This document shows, one piece after another, positions 8,068 through 16,955 of a stretch of 61,903 bases of DNA; position 1 is the stretch's first letter, and the number at the start of each line of letters is the position of its first letter. This DNA comes from Anaerolineae bacterium (GTDB taxonomy: Bacteria; Chloroflexota; Anaerolineae; Aggregatilineales; Phototrophicaceae): assembly GCA_023382675.1 (NCBI GenBank), contig JAHDWN010000027.1, positions 1-61,903 of the forward strand, written 5' to 3'. The notes beneath the pieces are model-generated. The model did not search any database. It had not been told where the DNA came from and saw only the letters and a program-made list of their open reading frames with translations. A program made the translations under genes and the position numbers.

Positions 8068-8919
8068 ATGCAAAAGACGATCCTGGTTCTCGGCGGAACG
8101 GGTATGTTGGGCGTGCCGGTCGCGCGGCGACTCAAGGCTGACGGTTTCGAGGTGCGCATCCTGGCGCGCGATCCGGCCAAAGCGCAGGCGCTGCTCGGCG
8201 ATGACTTCGCGATTTGCGAGGGGGATGTCACCGACTGCGCCAGCCTGGAACTGGCGTCAGAGGGGTGTCACGGCGTACACGTCAGCGTCGGCGGCGACTC
8301 CGAGTATCGCGCGGCTGAGAACGTCTCCAATCAGGCGCCCAGGCTCGGAATCAAACACATTACCTATGTCTCTGGCTCAACCGTCCGGGAGCAGAACGAC
8401 TGGTATCCGATGGTGCATCAGAAATTGATGGCCGAAAGCGCGATCCAGGAGTCCGGCGTGCCGTACACGATCTTCTGCCCGACCTGGCCAATGGAGCAGC
8501 TGCCGCGCTTCGTTCGCGATGGCCGGGCGATGCTCATCGGCGACCTGCCTGCGCCCTATCACTGGTTCGCGGCGGATGATTTTGCGGCGATGGTGTCGAA
8601 TGCTTTCCAGCGCGAGGCAGCGCGCAACAAGCGCCTCTACGTCCATGGCCCGGAGGCCATCACGGTCAAGTCGGCGCTGGAACGTTATTGCCAGACGTTG
8701 CATCCCGAAATCAAAGGTGTTTCGGCCATGCCGCTCTTCCTCGCCAGGCTCATGGCAGCTGTGACCGGCAACCAGATGCTCAAGTTTGCCGCCGGCCTGA
8801 TGGACTATTTCAGGAAGGTCGGCGAGCCAGGCGATCCGACGGAGGCGAACGAGCTCCTGGGTGCGCCGACGACGACGCTCGACGCCTGGATAGCGCAGCG
8901 ACGGAAGGCCATGGCCTGA
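8068..8919 (+). CDS. NmrA-like NAD(P)-binding oxidoreductase (atypical SDR)
   Basis: A 283-residue protein with an N-terminal Rossmann motif VLGGTGMLGVPVARRLKADG, then VRILARDPAKAQ and ICEGDVTD, characteristic of NmrA/atypical short-chain dehydrogenases. Residues 90-110 read IKHITYVSGSTV, and FCPTWPMEQLPRF follows. Members bind NAD(P) and act as reductases, isomerases or redox-sensing regulators; which applies here is unclear. The 290 bases before it contain no other gene. Confidence 0.8.
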   Translation: MQKTILVLGGTGMLGVPVARRLKADGFEVRILARDPAKAQALLGDDFAICEGDVTDCASLELASEGCHGVHVSVGGDSEYRAAENVSNQAPRLGIKHITYVSGSTVREQNDWYPMVHQKLMAESAIQESGVPYTIFCPTWPMEQLPRFVRDGRAMLIGDLPAPYHWFAADDFAAMVSNAFQREAARNKRLYVHGPEAITVKSALERYCQTLHPEIKGVSAMPLFLARLMAAVTGNQMLKFAAGLMDYFRKVGEPGDPTEANELLGAPTTTLDAWIAQRRKAMA

Positions 8920-8962
8920 ACGGCAGCCGGACAGTCACTTCATGGCGGATGTCCGGTTGGCC

Positions 8963-9325
8963 TTAGATCGTCTCTGGCTGATCGACGGTGTGAGCATCGC
9001 GGACGTTGCCGGTGTTGAGCGTGCCCGCCGGTTCGAACAGGAGGATGTGTACCTCGTCATTGGCGACCGGCTTGTGTTCGACGCCGCGCGGGACGATGAC
9101 GAATTCGCCCTCGCCGATTTCCAGCTCGCCATCGCGCAGCTTCATCGTCAGGCGGCCTTTGATGACCAGGAACAACTCGTCCTCATCATCGTGATGATGC
9201 CAGACGAACTCGCCCTGGAGTTTGACGAGCTTAACATGCATGTCGTTGACCTGCCCGACGATCCTGGGACTCCAGTGTTCGCTGAATTTCGCCAGCTTGT
9301 CTGCGAGGTTGATTTTAGTCAGCAT
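8963..9325 (-). CDS. Cupin domain protein
   Basis: A 120-residue single-domain cupin. The first cupin motif is EFVWHHHDDEDELFLVIKG, with several histidines and a glutamate as metal ligands, and the second is VIVPRGVEHKPVANDEVHIL. Small stand-alone cupins bind a divalent metal and act as isomerases, oxygenases or sensors; the substrate is not predictable. It is convergent with the NmrA-like gene. Confidence 0.85.
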   Translation of the reverse strand: MLTKINLADKLAKFSEHWSPRIVGQVNDMHVKLVKLQGEFVWHHHDDEDELFLVIKGRLTMKLRDGELEIGEGEFVIVPRGVEHKPVANDEVHILLFEPAGTLNTGNVRDAHTVDQPETI

Positions 9326-9477
9326 GAGGTTGGCTTCTCCTTCTGCCTCGTCGAAGAATCGCTCGGTCGGCTTACACCTGTCTGCCGGTGCGACATACTA
9401 TTCTAGACTATGTGCGTGACACATGCGTCTATAATCGGAACAGGTATCGACCACAAGGCTTAAGGAGGCGACCGATT

Positions 9478-10341
9478 ATGCGCGACGAACTGCCGGGCGA
9501 TGATTTTCCCGCGAATCCCTTCCACAAACCCGGTTACATCCTTGAATTCAATGACGAATTCGATGGCCCTGAAATCGATACCGACAAGTGGCTTCCATAT
9601 TATCTGCCACACTGGAGTTCGCGAGCCGCATCAGCGCCCAAGTATACTTTTGCGGATAGCTGCCTCGTACTGCAAATCACGCACGATCAGCCACCGTGGT
9701 GCCCCGAATTCGACGGCGAAGTGCGCTGCTCGTCGATCCAGACGGGCACATTCTCCGGCCCGGTCGGCAGCTCGCTCGGGCAGCACCGGTTCAGCAGCGC
9801 CTGTGTCGTCCGAGAAGCACAGGCGAATGTGCGTAAATACACGCCTCAGTTTGGCTACTTCGAAACGCGCGTCAAAGGCCTCACGACCAGCGCCAATCAC
9901 GTCTCCTTGTGGATGATCGGCTACGAAGACTCGCCCGAACGGTCTGCGGAAATCGCCCTGTTTGAACTGCTGGGCGCGCGGACGGGTTCGACCTCGTCCA
10001 GTGTCCGCTACGGTGTTCATCCCTGGGGCGATCCGAACATCCGGGATGAATTCTTCGAAGACACCTTTGACATCGACACGGCCCACTTTCACGTCTATGG
10101 TCTTGAGTGGACGCCGACTCAGCTCGATTTCTACATCGATAACGTCAAATTGCGGACGATCCACCAGTCGCCCCAGTATTCCATGCAGTTGATGCTCAGC
10201 ATCTACGAACTGCCGTTTGCGGATGCGTGGACAGGAGCCCTTAACCCGAGCGATCCCTATCCCAAGACATTCACCATCGACTACGTCCGCGGCTATCAGC
10301 CAGAAGCGGGCTATGGCACGGGCGTGTCCAGCGCTGGCTGA
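9478..10341 (+). CDS. Glycoside hydrolase family 16-like protein
   Basis: The start is placed at 9478 because AAGGAGG precedes it at a good distance; the 287-residue product has no signal peptide. The fold signature is clear: EFNDEFDGPEIDTDKW at the start, a GYFETRVKG strand, then SLWMIGYEDSPERSAEIALFE, and VYGLEWTPTQLDFYIDN near residue 210. In the catalytic strand (E158-I-A-L-F-E163) the Asp between the two glutamates of classical GH16 enzymes is Ala160. The two carboxylates remain, so activity is possible but altered. Cytoplasmic location would be unusual for the family. Confidence 0.7.
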   Translation: MRDELPGDDFPANPFHKPGYILEFNDEFDGPEIDTDKWLPYYLPHWSSRAASAPKYTFADSCLVLQITHDQPPWCPEFDGEVRCSSIQTGTFSGPVGSSLGQHRFSSACVVREAQANVRKYTPQFGYFETRVKGLTTSANHVSLWMIGYEDSPERSAEIALFELLGARTGSTSSSVRYGVHPWGDPNIRDEFFEDTFDIDTAHFHVYGLEWTPTQLDFYIDNVKLRTIHQSPQYSMQLMLSIYELPFADAWTGALNPSDPYPKTFTIDYVRGYQPEAGYGTGVSSAG

Positions 10342-10350
10342 GCGCTTGCC

Positions 10351-12213
10351 TTATCGATCAAGCTGGAAGGGCACGTCGATGATGACACGACCGCTGCCGT
10401 ATTTGCGCCGCTGATAAAAGAGCGCCACCCGAATCATCCAGGCGGTTTGATTGTGCAGGAGATTTTGCCACCCATGCCTGGGGATGAACTCCGGCATCAC
10501 CAGGACGGCTTGCTGCCCATCGTCATGTTCGCGATCCGTTTGCTCTAGAAAATCCAGGATTGGGCCGACGACTGAACGATAGGGCGACGGTACCACGACC
10601 AACGGCACACCCTGTCCCCAGATCAGCCACTGTTGGCGGATATGGTCGGTTTTTCCTGGATCAAGCTCGACGTAAACCACGGTCACATTATCTGAGATTG
10701 AACAGGCAAATTCCAGCGCCTTGATTACCCCGCGATGGACACCAGACATTGCCAGCACTACTCGCTGCAACGGCGGGGGATGAATGCTGGGTTGCAGTCC
10801 ACTCAAAGAAAGCTGCGGACGCAGGAGGCGGTAATGATGTTCGACTGCTCGGAACGCAAACACGAGAACCACAATCAGCAGCGCAACGATCCACGCGCCG
10901 TCCAGAAACTTGCTGACGGCCACGACCAGCAGTGTTATGGCGGTCGTGATCGCACCGACGCCGTTGAATACCAGCTTCCACTGCCAGCCCGATCCGCGCA
11001 GTCGCCACCAATGGATGACCATCCCGATCTGGGACAATGTGAACGCCAGGAAGACGCCGACCGCAAACAGGGGAATGAGCGCGTGCGAATCGCCCCCGAA
11101 AATGACGATCAACACGGAAACGAGCGCGCTCAACAGGACGATCCCGTTGGAGAATACGAGCCGATCCCCGAGCGATGAAAGTTGGTGTGGCAGATAGAGA
11201 TCCTTTGCCAGCAGGTCGGAGACCCGTGGAAAGCCGACATAACTGGTATTGGCGGCGACGAGCAGGATCAAAAGGGTAGCAACCTGGATAAACACGTGGG
11301 GAAACCCACTCCCCACAATCCGCCGTGCCAGCGCCGACAAGATTGTCTCCTCTGATCCCGCGACAACGCCGAAGTGTTGAGTCAGGCCAATGCTGCCGAG
11401 CAGCAGTACGCCCATCAAGACTGCCATGACCGCCAGGGTCAGCCGAGCGTTTCGGGCCTCCGGCGTCTTGAAGATCGTGATGCCATTGCTGATAGCTTCG
11501 ACACCCGTGAGCGCAGTGCAGCCAGAGGAAAAGGTGTGCAAGATCAGCACGACGGTAATCGGTTCGGTCGCGGGGAGGGCGGCGGCTGGCAGCGTTCCTG
11601 TGCCCTCGATGAGCGCGCGCCCAAGTCCATAGGCGATCATCGCCAGATAAGAGAAGACGAACAGGTAAACCGGGATTGCCACCAATGTCCCGGATTCGCG
11701 CAAGCCGCGTAGATTCGCCACGGTGATGATCGTCAGCAGTACCAGCGCCAGGGCTGTGCGCTGCGGCCACAGCGACGGAAAGGCCGAGGCAATCGCAGCT
11801 GTGCCTGCGGTCAGGCTGACCGCAGCCGTCAGCACATAATCGATCAGTAGGGCAGCCGCAGCGATCAGGCCGGGCAGTCTGCCGAGATTCTCCTTCGCCA
11901 CGGTGTAGGAACCGCCCCCGGCAGGATAAGCCAGAATGGTTTGGGCGTAGGACAGCGTAAGGATGGCGAGCAGCGCGGCGATAGCCAGGGCAATCGGCAG
12001 TGAGAAGTTTAGCCCCACCCAGCCCGCTGCCAGCAGGCCAAGATAGATCTCCTGGTTAGCATAAGCGATGGAGGACAGAGCATCGGGTGACAGCGCCGCC
12101 AGTGCCCTGACATTATCGAGGCGAGTCTCTCCAGATTTGAAAGTGGGGAGGGGATGACCAAGCAAAAGCTCGCGAAGTCTTGACATGACAACCGTTTGGG
12201 CAAACCAGGGCAC
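10351..12213 (-). CDS. KimA-like APC-superfamily transporter (probable potassium uptake)
   Basis: A 620-residue protein from a GTG start, or 611 from the ATG at 12186. About 12 membrane helices are followed by a soluble C-terminal domain of about 150 residues. The N-terminal helices read LSPDALSSIAYANQEIYLG, YAQTILAYPAGGGSYTVAKE and LLIDYVLTAAVSLTAG, closely parallel to Bacillus KimA (YdaO), including the Asp and Tyr of the first motif and the Asp/Thr of LIDYVLT. KimA is a proton-coupled K+ importer. The family also contains amino-acid permeases, so substrate is inferred. No c-di-AMP riboswitch was seen in the 145-base gap upstream. Confidence 0.72.
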   Translation of the reverse strand: MPWFAQTVVMSRLRELLLGHPLPTFKSGETRLDNVRALAALSPDALSSIAYANQEIYLGLLAAGWVGLNFSLPIALAIAALLAILTLSYAQTILAYPAGGGSYTVAKENLGRLPGLIAAAALLIDYVLTAAVSLTAGTAAIASAFPSLWPQRTALALVLLTIITVANLRGLRESGTLVAIPVYLFVFSYLAMIAYGLGRALIEGTGTLPAAALPATEPITVVLILHTFSSGCTALTGVEAISNGITIFKTPEARNARLTLAVMAVLMGVLLLGSIGLTQHFGVVAGSEETILSALARRIVGSGFPHVFIQVATLLILLVAANTSYVGFPRVSDLLAKDLYLPHQLSSLGDRLVFSNGIVLLSALVSVLIVIFGGDSHALIPLFAVGVFLAFTLSQIGMVIHWWRLRGSGWQWKLVFNGVGAITTAITLLVVAVSKFLDGAWIVALLIVVLVFAFRAVEHHYRLLRPQLSLSGLQPSIHPPPLQRVVLAMSGVHRGVIKALEFACSISDNVTVVYVELDPGKTDHIRQQWLIWGQGVPLVVVPSPYRSVVGPILDFLEQTDREHDDGQQAVLVMPEFIPRHGWQNLLHNQTAWMIRVALFYQRRKYGSGRVIIDVPFQLDR

Positions 12214-12358
12214 AGCTGCCGTGTTCTGTGTTATGCATCCACATTCATCATACCCGACATTGTGCCCCTGGATGCCAGTCTTTTTGAGCAGTGCGCGCGA
12301 TGTTCAGGGCAAGAGGCAGCGAATATGCCTCCGTTTGCTTGTTCTCTCATGCCGTGAG

Positions 12359-12940
12359 TCAATCGGTTCTCAGCCTTGCCTCCAGCCTGGCTTTGACCGC
12401 CGGCCACTCGCTGTCGATGATGCTGAACATGGCCGTGCTGCGGTGATAGCCGTCGGGCGTGATCATATGATTGCGCAGGACGCCCTCGAAGACCGCGCCG
12501 AGCTTCTCGATGGCACGGCGGCTCTGCGCATTGCGGTCGTCAGTCTTGAGCTGGACCCGCAGCGCAGCCTGATCTTCGAAGGCGTGGCGCAGCATCAGGT
12601 ACTTGATCTCCGGGTTGACCGCGGTGCCCTGGTAGCCTTTGGCGATCCAGGTGAAGCCGATCTCGACTGTGCGGTGCGCCGGTTGGATCTCCAGGAAGCT
12701 GGTGACGCCGATGGCCTTGCCGGTCTCCTCGAGGACGATGGCGAAGGGACACCAGTCCGGTCGCGCGCGCACCATCTCGATCAGCGCGCGCCAGCCCGCC
12801 GGGGTGAACTCCGACGGCGGGAAGTGATAGGCGAACAGATCCGGCGTCGCGCTGGCGGCGAGATCCTCGGCGTGGCGGGCGTCGAGCGGTTCCAGGCGCA
12901 CGACCGCGCCGGACAGGATGATCGGTTGGATGTCCATCAA
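12359..12940 (-). CDS. GNAT family N-acetyltransferase (RimJ/RimL type)
   Basis: A 193-residue protein with the RimJ/RimL pattern. It begins with LSGAVVRLEPLDARHAEDLAA, followed by a central IGFTWIAKGYQGTAVNPE as the acetyl-CoA-binding region, and KTDDRNAQSRRAIEKLGAVFEGVLRNH near the C-terminus. These enzymes acetylate protein N-termini or small amines using acetyl-CoA. It is upstream of, and co-directional with, the KimA-like gene, with a 145-base gap. No neighbour identifies the substrate. Confidence 0.85.
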   Translation of the reverse strand: MMDIQPIILSGAVVRLEPLDARHAEDLAASATPDLFAYHFPPSEFTPAGWRALIEMVRARPDWCPFAIVLEETGKAIGVTSFLEIQPAHRTVEIGFTWIAKGYQGTAVNPEIKYLMLRHAFEDQAALRVQLKTDDRNAQSRRAIEKLGAVFEGVLRNHMITPDGYHRSTAMFSIIDSEWPAVKARLEARLRTD

Positions 12941-13080
12941 TTTTCCTCGATAGCGACGGCGATAGCATTCAGTCGATGTTTGGGCGGCACGGCGCTGTTG
13001 GCTCTCTGTTTCCGCTCAGGTTGATCGCGCCTGGGGGCAGATGTTACCGCAGCTTGACCAACTTCGTCCAAACGGCGCAT

Positions 13081-13262
13081 TCGGAAATGGGGGCAAAGCG
13101 CCATTTCGCCGCCGGGGAATGTAATTCCCCGTCTAAACGCGCGCCTCCTGCGGAGGCTTAGTAGCGTCATGATGGTTGGCACAGCCCTCGGAGAGGGCGT
13201 TTCGGTAGCCCGTCCCATTTCATGGGCGGGGGTGCCCCAGAATCCGAATACACCCGCCAAAC
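13081..13262 (+). repeat. ~180-bp multi-hairpin repeat element, copy 1
   Basis: Contains a chain of palindromes: GGGGAAT/ATTCCCC at about 13114-13130, GCCTCC/GGAGGC at 13143-13157, AGCCCTC/GAGGGC near 13183-13199, and CCCGTCCCAT/ATGGGCGGG near 13209-13231. The same order and spacing recur at 35503-35685 and, inverted, at 57073-57233. It fills the gap before the CBS gene; the rest of 12941-13391 holds no gene. Confidence 0.85.
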
Positions 13263-13391
13263 CTAAGCTGTCATTCGGCGCGGTTCTGCATGCAGCAGGA
13301 AATTCGTTATACTCGAACCGAAAACTCAGAGCATGGGCTATGGAGCGCAGGCAGCGACACCCGCACTGCGGGACGCTGAAGGAGGTGCCCG

Positions 13392-13865
13392 ATGCACGTG
13401 TCGGACTGCATGATAACCGAAGTATACACCATTGGCGTCGATGCGACCTTGAATGACGCTGTCCGGATCATGGCCGAGTACAGGGTGGGCACGCTGCCCG
13501 TCGTTAACGCAGATCGCCGCGTTCTGGGCGTGCTCTTGTTGGACGACATTCTGCTTGAGTTCATGCCCGATTTCGTCGGCGTGTTGCGTTCGGTTGACTT
13601 TGTTCAGGATTATGGCTTCCTGGAAGGTGGACACCCTCCGCCCGGAATAGCGGAAAAGCCGGTCCGGGACATTATGCGACCGCCTTATTTCGTCCCCGTC
13701 GACAGCGGCCTGATGGCGGCGATGGTGCTGATGCACAAACATCAGGTTACAGACGTGCCGATTGTGAACGAACAGCAGCGATTGGTCGGGCTGGTTTCTT
13801 ATGTGCGGGTCGGGAGTTTGTTTCTGAAGGGCTGGCTCAGCCGCCTGCCGCCAAAGGAGAAGTGA
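13392..13865 (+). CDS. Tandem CBS-domain protein
   Basis: A 157-residue protein with two CBS domains. The first begins MHVSDCMITEVYTIGVDATLNDAVRIM and continues to GTLPVVNADRRVLGVLLLDD; the second has VRDIMRPPYFVPVDS and VTDVPIVNEQQRLVGLVSY. GGAGG stands seven bases before the ATG. CBS pairs bind adenine nucleotides and gate transporters or enzymes. Its stop overlaps the start of the permease gene by four bases, so it is very likely the regulatory subunit or sensor of that transporter. Confidence 0.85.
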   Translation: MHVSDCMITEVYTIGVDATLNDAVRIMAEYRVGTLPVVNADRRVLGVLLLDDILLEFMPDFVGVLRSVDFVQDYGFLEGGHPPPGIAEKPVRDIMRPPYFVPVDSGLMAAMVLMHKHQVTDVPIVNEQQRLVGLVSYVRVGSLFLKGWLSRLPPKEK

Positions 13866-15166
13866 TTCCTGGTGTGAACGAGTTGATTGCCATCGCGATC
13901 TTCGCGGCGGCGCTGGTCTTCTTATTCCTGGAAAAAGGCCACCGGGTCGTGGTGACCACTGTGGCTGCCTCGGCCATGGTGCTCGCTGGCCGCGTGTTCG
14001 GTTTTTACGATGAAGCATTGGCGCTGGAGGCGGTCGAGTTCGAAACGCTCGCGCTGCTGATGGGGATGATGGTGATCGTCGCCCTGATCCAGCCGACGGG
14101 ATTTTTCCAGTACGTCGCCATTCATGTCGCACGGCGCAGCGGCGGCAGCCCGGCGCGCCTGCTGCTGATGCTCGGCATCACGACCTCGATCTTCTCCATG
14201 TTTCTGGACAATGTCACGACGGTCGTCTTCATGGCGCCGATGACGTTCCTGATCGTCGAGTTGATGGGCATTTCGCCGATTCCGCTCCTCGTCTCGCAGG
14301 CGATCTTCTCAAATATCGCCGGTATGGCAACCCTCGTTGGCGACCCGCCCAACATCCTGATCGGAACTGCCTCCGGGCTGACGTTCAATGACTTTCTGAT
14401 TCACATGGGCCCCATGGCCCTGGCAGCCTGGATTTCGGCCTACCTGGTCTTGCGCTACCTCTTCCGCCGCGAGCTGACGGCGGCTAATCCTGACGCGCTG
14501 GCCGCGCTTCAGGGCCTCAAAGCCGATCAAGCCTTGACCGGCCCCGCCGACGCCAGGCGGAGTCTGATCGTGCTGGCCGGCATCGTGATCGCATTTTTGC
14601 TCGAAGGGCCGCTGCACGTGACCCCGGCTTTCGCCGCGGTGGCCGGCGCAGGCATTGCGCTGGCCTGGACGCGGCAGGACGCCAAGGCTGTCCTCAAAGA
14701 TGTCGAATGGGACGTGCTGCTCTTTTTTGCCGGGCTGTTTGCGATGGTCGGCGGCTTGAAGGGTGCTGGCGTGTTAGATCGAGTTGCCGAAACGGTGATC
14801 GCTTTGCAGGGCGTCTCGCCGCTGGCGCTTGGCCTTGTGATTATGTGGGTGATGGTCGTGCTTTCGGCGCTGGTCGATAACGTCCCGATCACCATCGCCA
14901 TTATCCCGGTTGTGCTTGCCCTGGCAGCGGAGGGGGTTGAGGTTCGCCCGATCTGGTGGGCGATTGCGCTGGGGGCTGGTCTGGGCGGCAACGCCACGCC
15001 CATCGGAGCGACGGCCAACGTGGTCGTCATTTCCATCAGTGAGCGTTCCAACCAGCCCATCACGTACCGGCGCTGGCTCTCAATCGGCCTGCCGGTCACG
15101 CTGGCGGCGGCGGCGGTGGCCAGTGTGCTCTACGTGCTGCTGTACGCGTTCTACAGCGCAAGCTGA
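13862..15166 (+). CDS. ArsB/NhaD-type ion transporter (IT superfamily, SLC13-like)
   Basis: A 434-residue membrane protein with 10-12 helices, starting from GTG inside a GTGA overlap with the CBS gene. Family hallmarks are FSMFLDNVTTVVFMAPM, SNIAGMATLVGDPPNILIG and, in the second half, ALVDNVPITIAIIPVV and GGNATPIGATANVVV. These inverted-repeat motifs are shared by ArsB, NhaD and citrate/dicarboxylate carriers. The exact ion cannot be read from sequence. No arsR or arsC gene is nearby, so arsenite export is less likely than Na+/H+ exchange or anion transport. Confidence 0.82.
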   Translation: MIPGVNELIAIAIFAAALVFLFLEKGHRVVVTTVAASAMVLAGRVFGFYDEALALEAVEFETLALLMGMMVIVALIQPTGFFQYVAIHVARRSGGSPARLLLMLGITTSIFSMFLDNVTTVVFMAPMTFLIVELMGISPIPLLVSQAIFSNIAGMATLVGDPPNILIGTASGLTFNDFLIHMGPMALAAWISAYLVLRYLFRRELTAANPDALAALQGLKADQALTGPADARRSLIVLAGIVIAFLLEGPLHVTPAFAAVAGAGIALAWTRQDAKAVLKDVEWDVLLFFAGLFAMVGGLKGAGVLDRVAETVIALQGVSPLALGLVIMWVMVVLSALVDNVPITIAIIPVVLALAAEGVEVRPIWWAIALGAGLGGNATPIGATANVVVISISERSNQPITYRRWLSIGLPVTLAAAAVASVLYVLLYAFYSAS

Positions 15167-15191
15167 CCACCGCGCAGACCCCACAGCCCGT

Positions 15192-16787
15192 TCAGTCGCC
15201 GATGGCTGTTTCCTCGACGTGCTGCTCTTCCGCGACACTGACGCCGTACTCGATGCTGTCGATGAGCGCGTTCCAACTGGCGTGAATGATGTTCGTGCCC
15301 GCGCCGACCGTGCTCCAGCGCTGCGTGCCGTTCTGCGTGTCGATGAGCACGCGCGTGATCGCCGCCGTGCCGCTGGCCCCGTCGAGGATACGCACCTTGT
15401 AATCGGCGAGCTGGAAGTCGGCCAGCTGCGGATAATACGGCACCAGCGCCTTGCGCAGCGCCAGGTCGAGCGCGTTGACCGGGCCGTTGCCCTCAGCCGC
15501 CGTGTGTACCACGTCGCCTTTGATGTCGATTTTGACCATCGCCTCGGACGTTTGCCCGCGGCCTTTGCGATCCTCGACGATGACGGTGAAGTCGATCAGC
15601 GTGAAGAAGGGGGTGTAGCCCGGTCGGGCGCGATGCAGGCGTACGGCGACCGAGGCTTCCGCGCCCTCGAAGACGTAGCCCTCGTTCTCCAGCCGCTTGA
15701 TCTCGCTCAGCACCGCGACGGCCTCCTGCTTGGAGACATCCAGCCCGAACTCCTCAGCCTTGCTCAACAGGTTGCCCTGGCCGCTGAGATCGCTGACGAG
15801 CACGCGCATCACGTTGCCGACGAGCGTCGGGTCGATGTGCTGGTAGCTGTCGACGTTGCGGCGGATGGCGGCGACGTGGATGCCGCCTTTGTGGGCGAAG
15901 GCGCTCTTGCCGACGTAGGCCAGGTGATCATCCGGCGCGAGGTTGGCGATCTCGGCGACCGTGCGCGACAGGAAGGTTAACTGGCGCAGGTTGACCGGCT
16001 CCGGCAGGCAGCGCAGGTTCATCTTGAGTTCGAGGTCGGGGATGATGCTGCACAGGTTGGCATTGCCGCAGCGCTCGCCGTAGCCGTTGATCGTGCCCTG
16101 GACGTGTACCGCGCCCGCGCGCACCGCTTCGAGCGAATTCGCGACCGCCATCTCGCCATCGTTATGCGTATGAATGCCGAGCACCACATCGGCGAACGTC
16201 TTGCGCGCCGCCTCGAAATACTGCGCAATCTCCCAGGGCATCGTGCCGCCGTTGGTGTCGCAGAGTACGAGCGCGTCCGCGCCGCCGTCGATGGCCGCCG
16301 CCAGTGTGTCGAAACCATACTCGTAATCGAGCTTACAGCCGTCGAAGAAATGCTCGGCGTCGTAGATGACCTCTTTGCCCAGCGCCTTCAAATAGCGCAC
16401 GCTCTCGCGGATCATGCGCAGATTCTCGTCCGCTGTCGTCTGGAGGACGTCGGTCACGTGCAGCATCGACGTCTTGCCGACGACCGTCACGACCGGCGTG
16501 TGCGCATCCACCAACGCCTTGATGTTGGGGTCGTCCGCCGGGTCGCTGTTTTTGCGGCAGGTGCTGCCGAAGGCGGAAATGCGCGCGTGCTTGAGCGGAA
16601 TATCACGCACGGCGTCGAAATACGCCGCATCCTTGGGATTGCTGCCCGGCCAGCCGCCCTCGATGTAGGCGACGCCGAACGAGTCGAGCAACTGCGTGAT
16701 TTTGAGCTTATCCGCCAGCGAGAGCGAGATGCCTTCCCGCTGCGTCCCATCGCGAAGTGAGGTGTCGTAGATGGCGATCTGTGTCAT
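15192..16787 (-). CDS. cimA: (R)-citramalate synthase
   Basis: A 531-residue member of the LeuA/HMGL family, of the long citramalate-synthase type. The start is MTQIAIYDTSLRDGTQREGI, then GVAYIEGGWPGSNPKD, which is distinctive for citramalate synthases as opposed to LeuA. Catalytic HTHNDGEMAVANS and NGYGERCGNANL segments follow, with a C-terminal LeuA-type allosteric domain. It condenses acetyl-CoA and pyruvate into citramalate; with leuBCD this yields 2-oxobutyrate for isoleucine without threonine deaminase. It is the last gene of the minus-strand BCAA cluster. Confidence 0.9.
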   Translation of the reverse strand: MTQIAIYDTSLRDGTQREGISLSLADKLKITQLLDSFGVAYIEGGWPGSNPKDAAYFDAVRDIPLKHARISAFGSTCRKNSDPADDPNIKALVDAHTPVVTVVGKTSMLHVTDVLQTTADENLRMIRESVRYLKALGKEVIYDAEHFFDGCKLDYEYGFDTLAAAIDGGADALVLCDTNGGTMPWEIAQYFEAARKTFADVVLGIHTHNDGEMAVANSLEAVRAGAVHVQGTINGYGERCGNANLCSIIPDLELKMNLRCLPEPVNLRQLTFLSRTVAEIANLAPDDHLAYVGKSAFAHKGGIHVAAIRRNVDSYQHIDPTLVGNVMRVLVSDLSGQGNLLSKAEEFGLDVSKQEAVAVLSEIKRLENEGYVFEGAEASVAVRLHRARPGYTPFFTLIDFTVIVEDRKGRGQTSEAMVKIDIKGDVVHTAAEGNGPVNALDLALRKALVPYYPQLADFQLADYKVRILDGASGTAAITRVLIDTQNGTQRWSTVGAGTNIIHASWNALIDSIEYGVSVAEEQHVEETAIGD

Positions 16788-16795
16788 GGTCTGCC

Positions 16796-16822
16796 CTTAG
16801 CCTTTAGCTGTTAGCCCTTGAT
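16796..16822. repeat. Short heptanucleotide array
   Basis: CTTAGCC, TTTAGCT, GTTAGCC and CTTGATG follow in a 7-nt register in the gap before cimA. Confidence 0.55.
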
Positions 16823-16955
16823 GCAAAACTATGCAGGATTATTGGAGAACTGAGCCCCAATTTCGGGATGGCTATCGGAACTCCACGAAATCAAAAGGCG
16901 CAGAAATTGCAGACAAGCATTGAATGAACTTTCCGTGTACACCATTGACTTGTGC

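Noticed and set aside
12214-12358. Possible c-di-AMP (ydaO) riboswitch before the KimA-like gene
   Set aside because: The gap is short and lacks the conserved ydaO blocks.
12937-13260. Open frame with sequence FWGTPAHEMGRA...SLRRRRAFRRG, also seen in the stretch upstream of the TIR-STAND start
   Set aside because: The similarity comes from the ~180-bp repeat element itself. It appears wherever the repeat is read in that frame and joins unrelated sequence, so it is not a conserved protein. For the same reason the TIR-STAND gene was started at 35422 and not further upstream.
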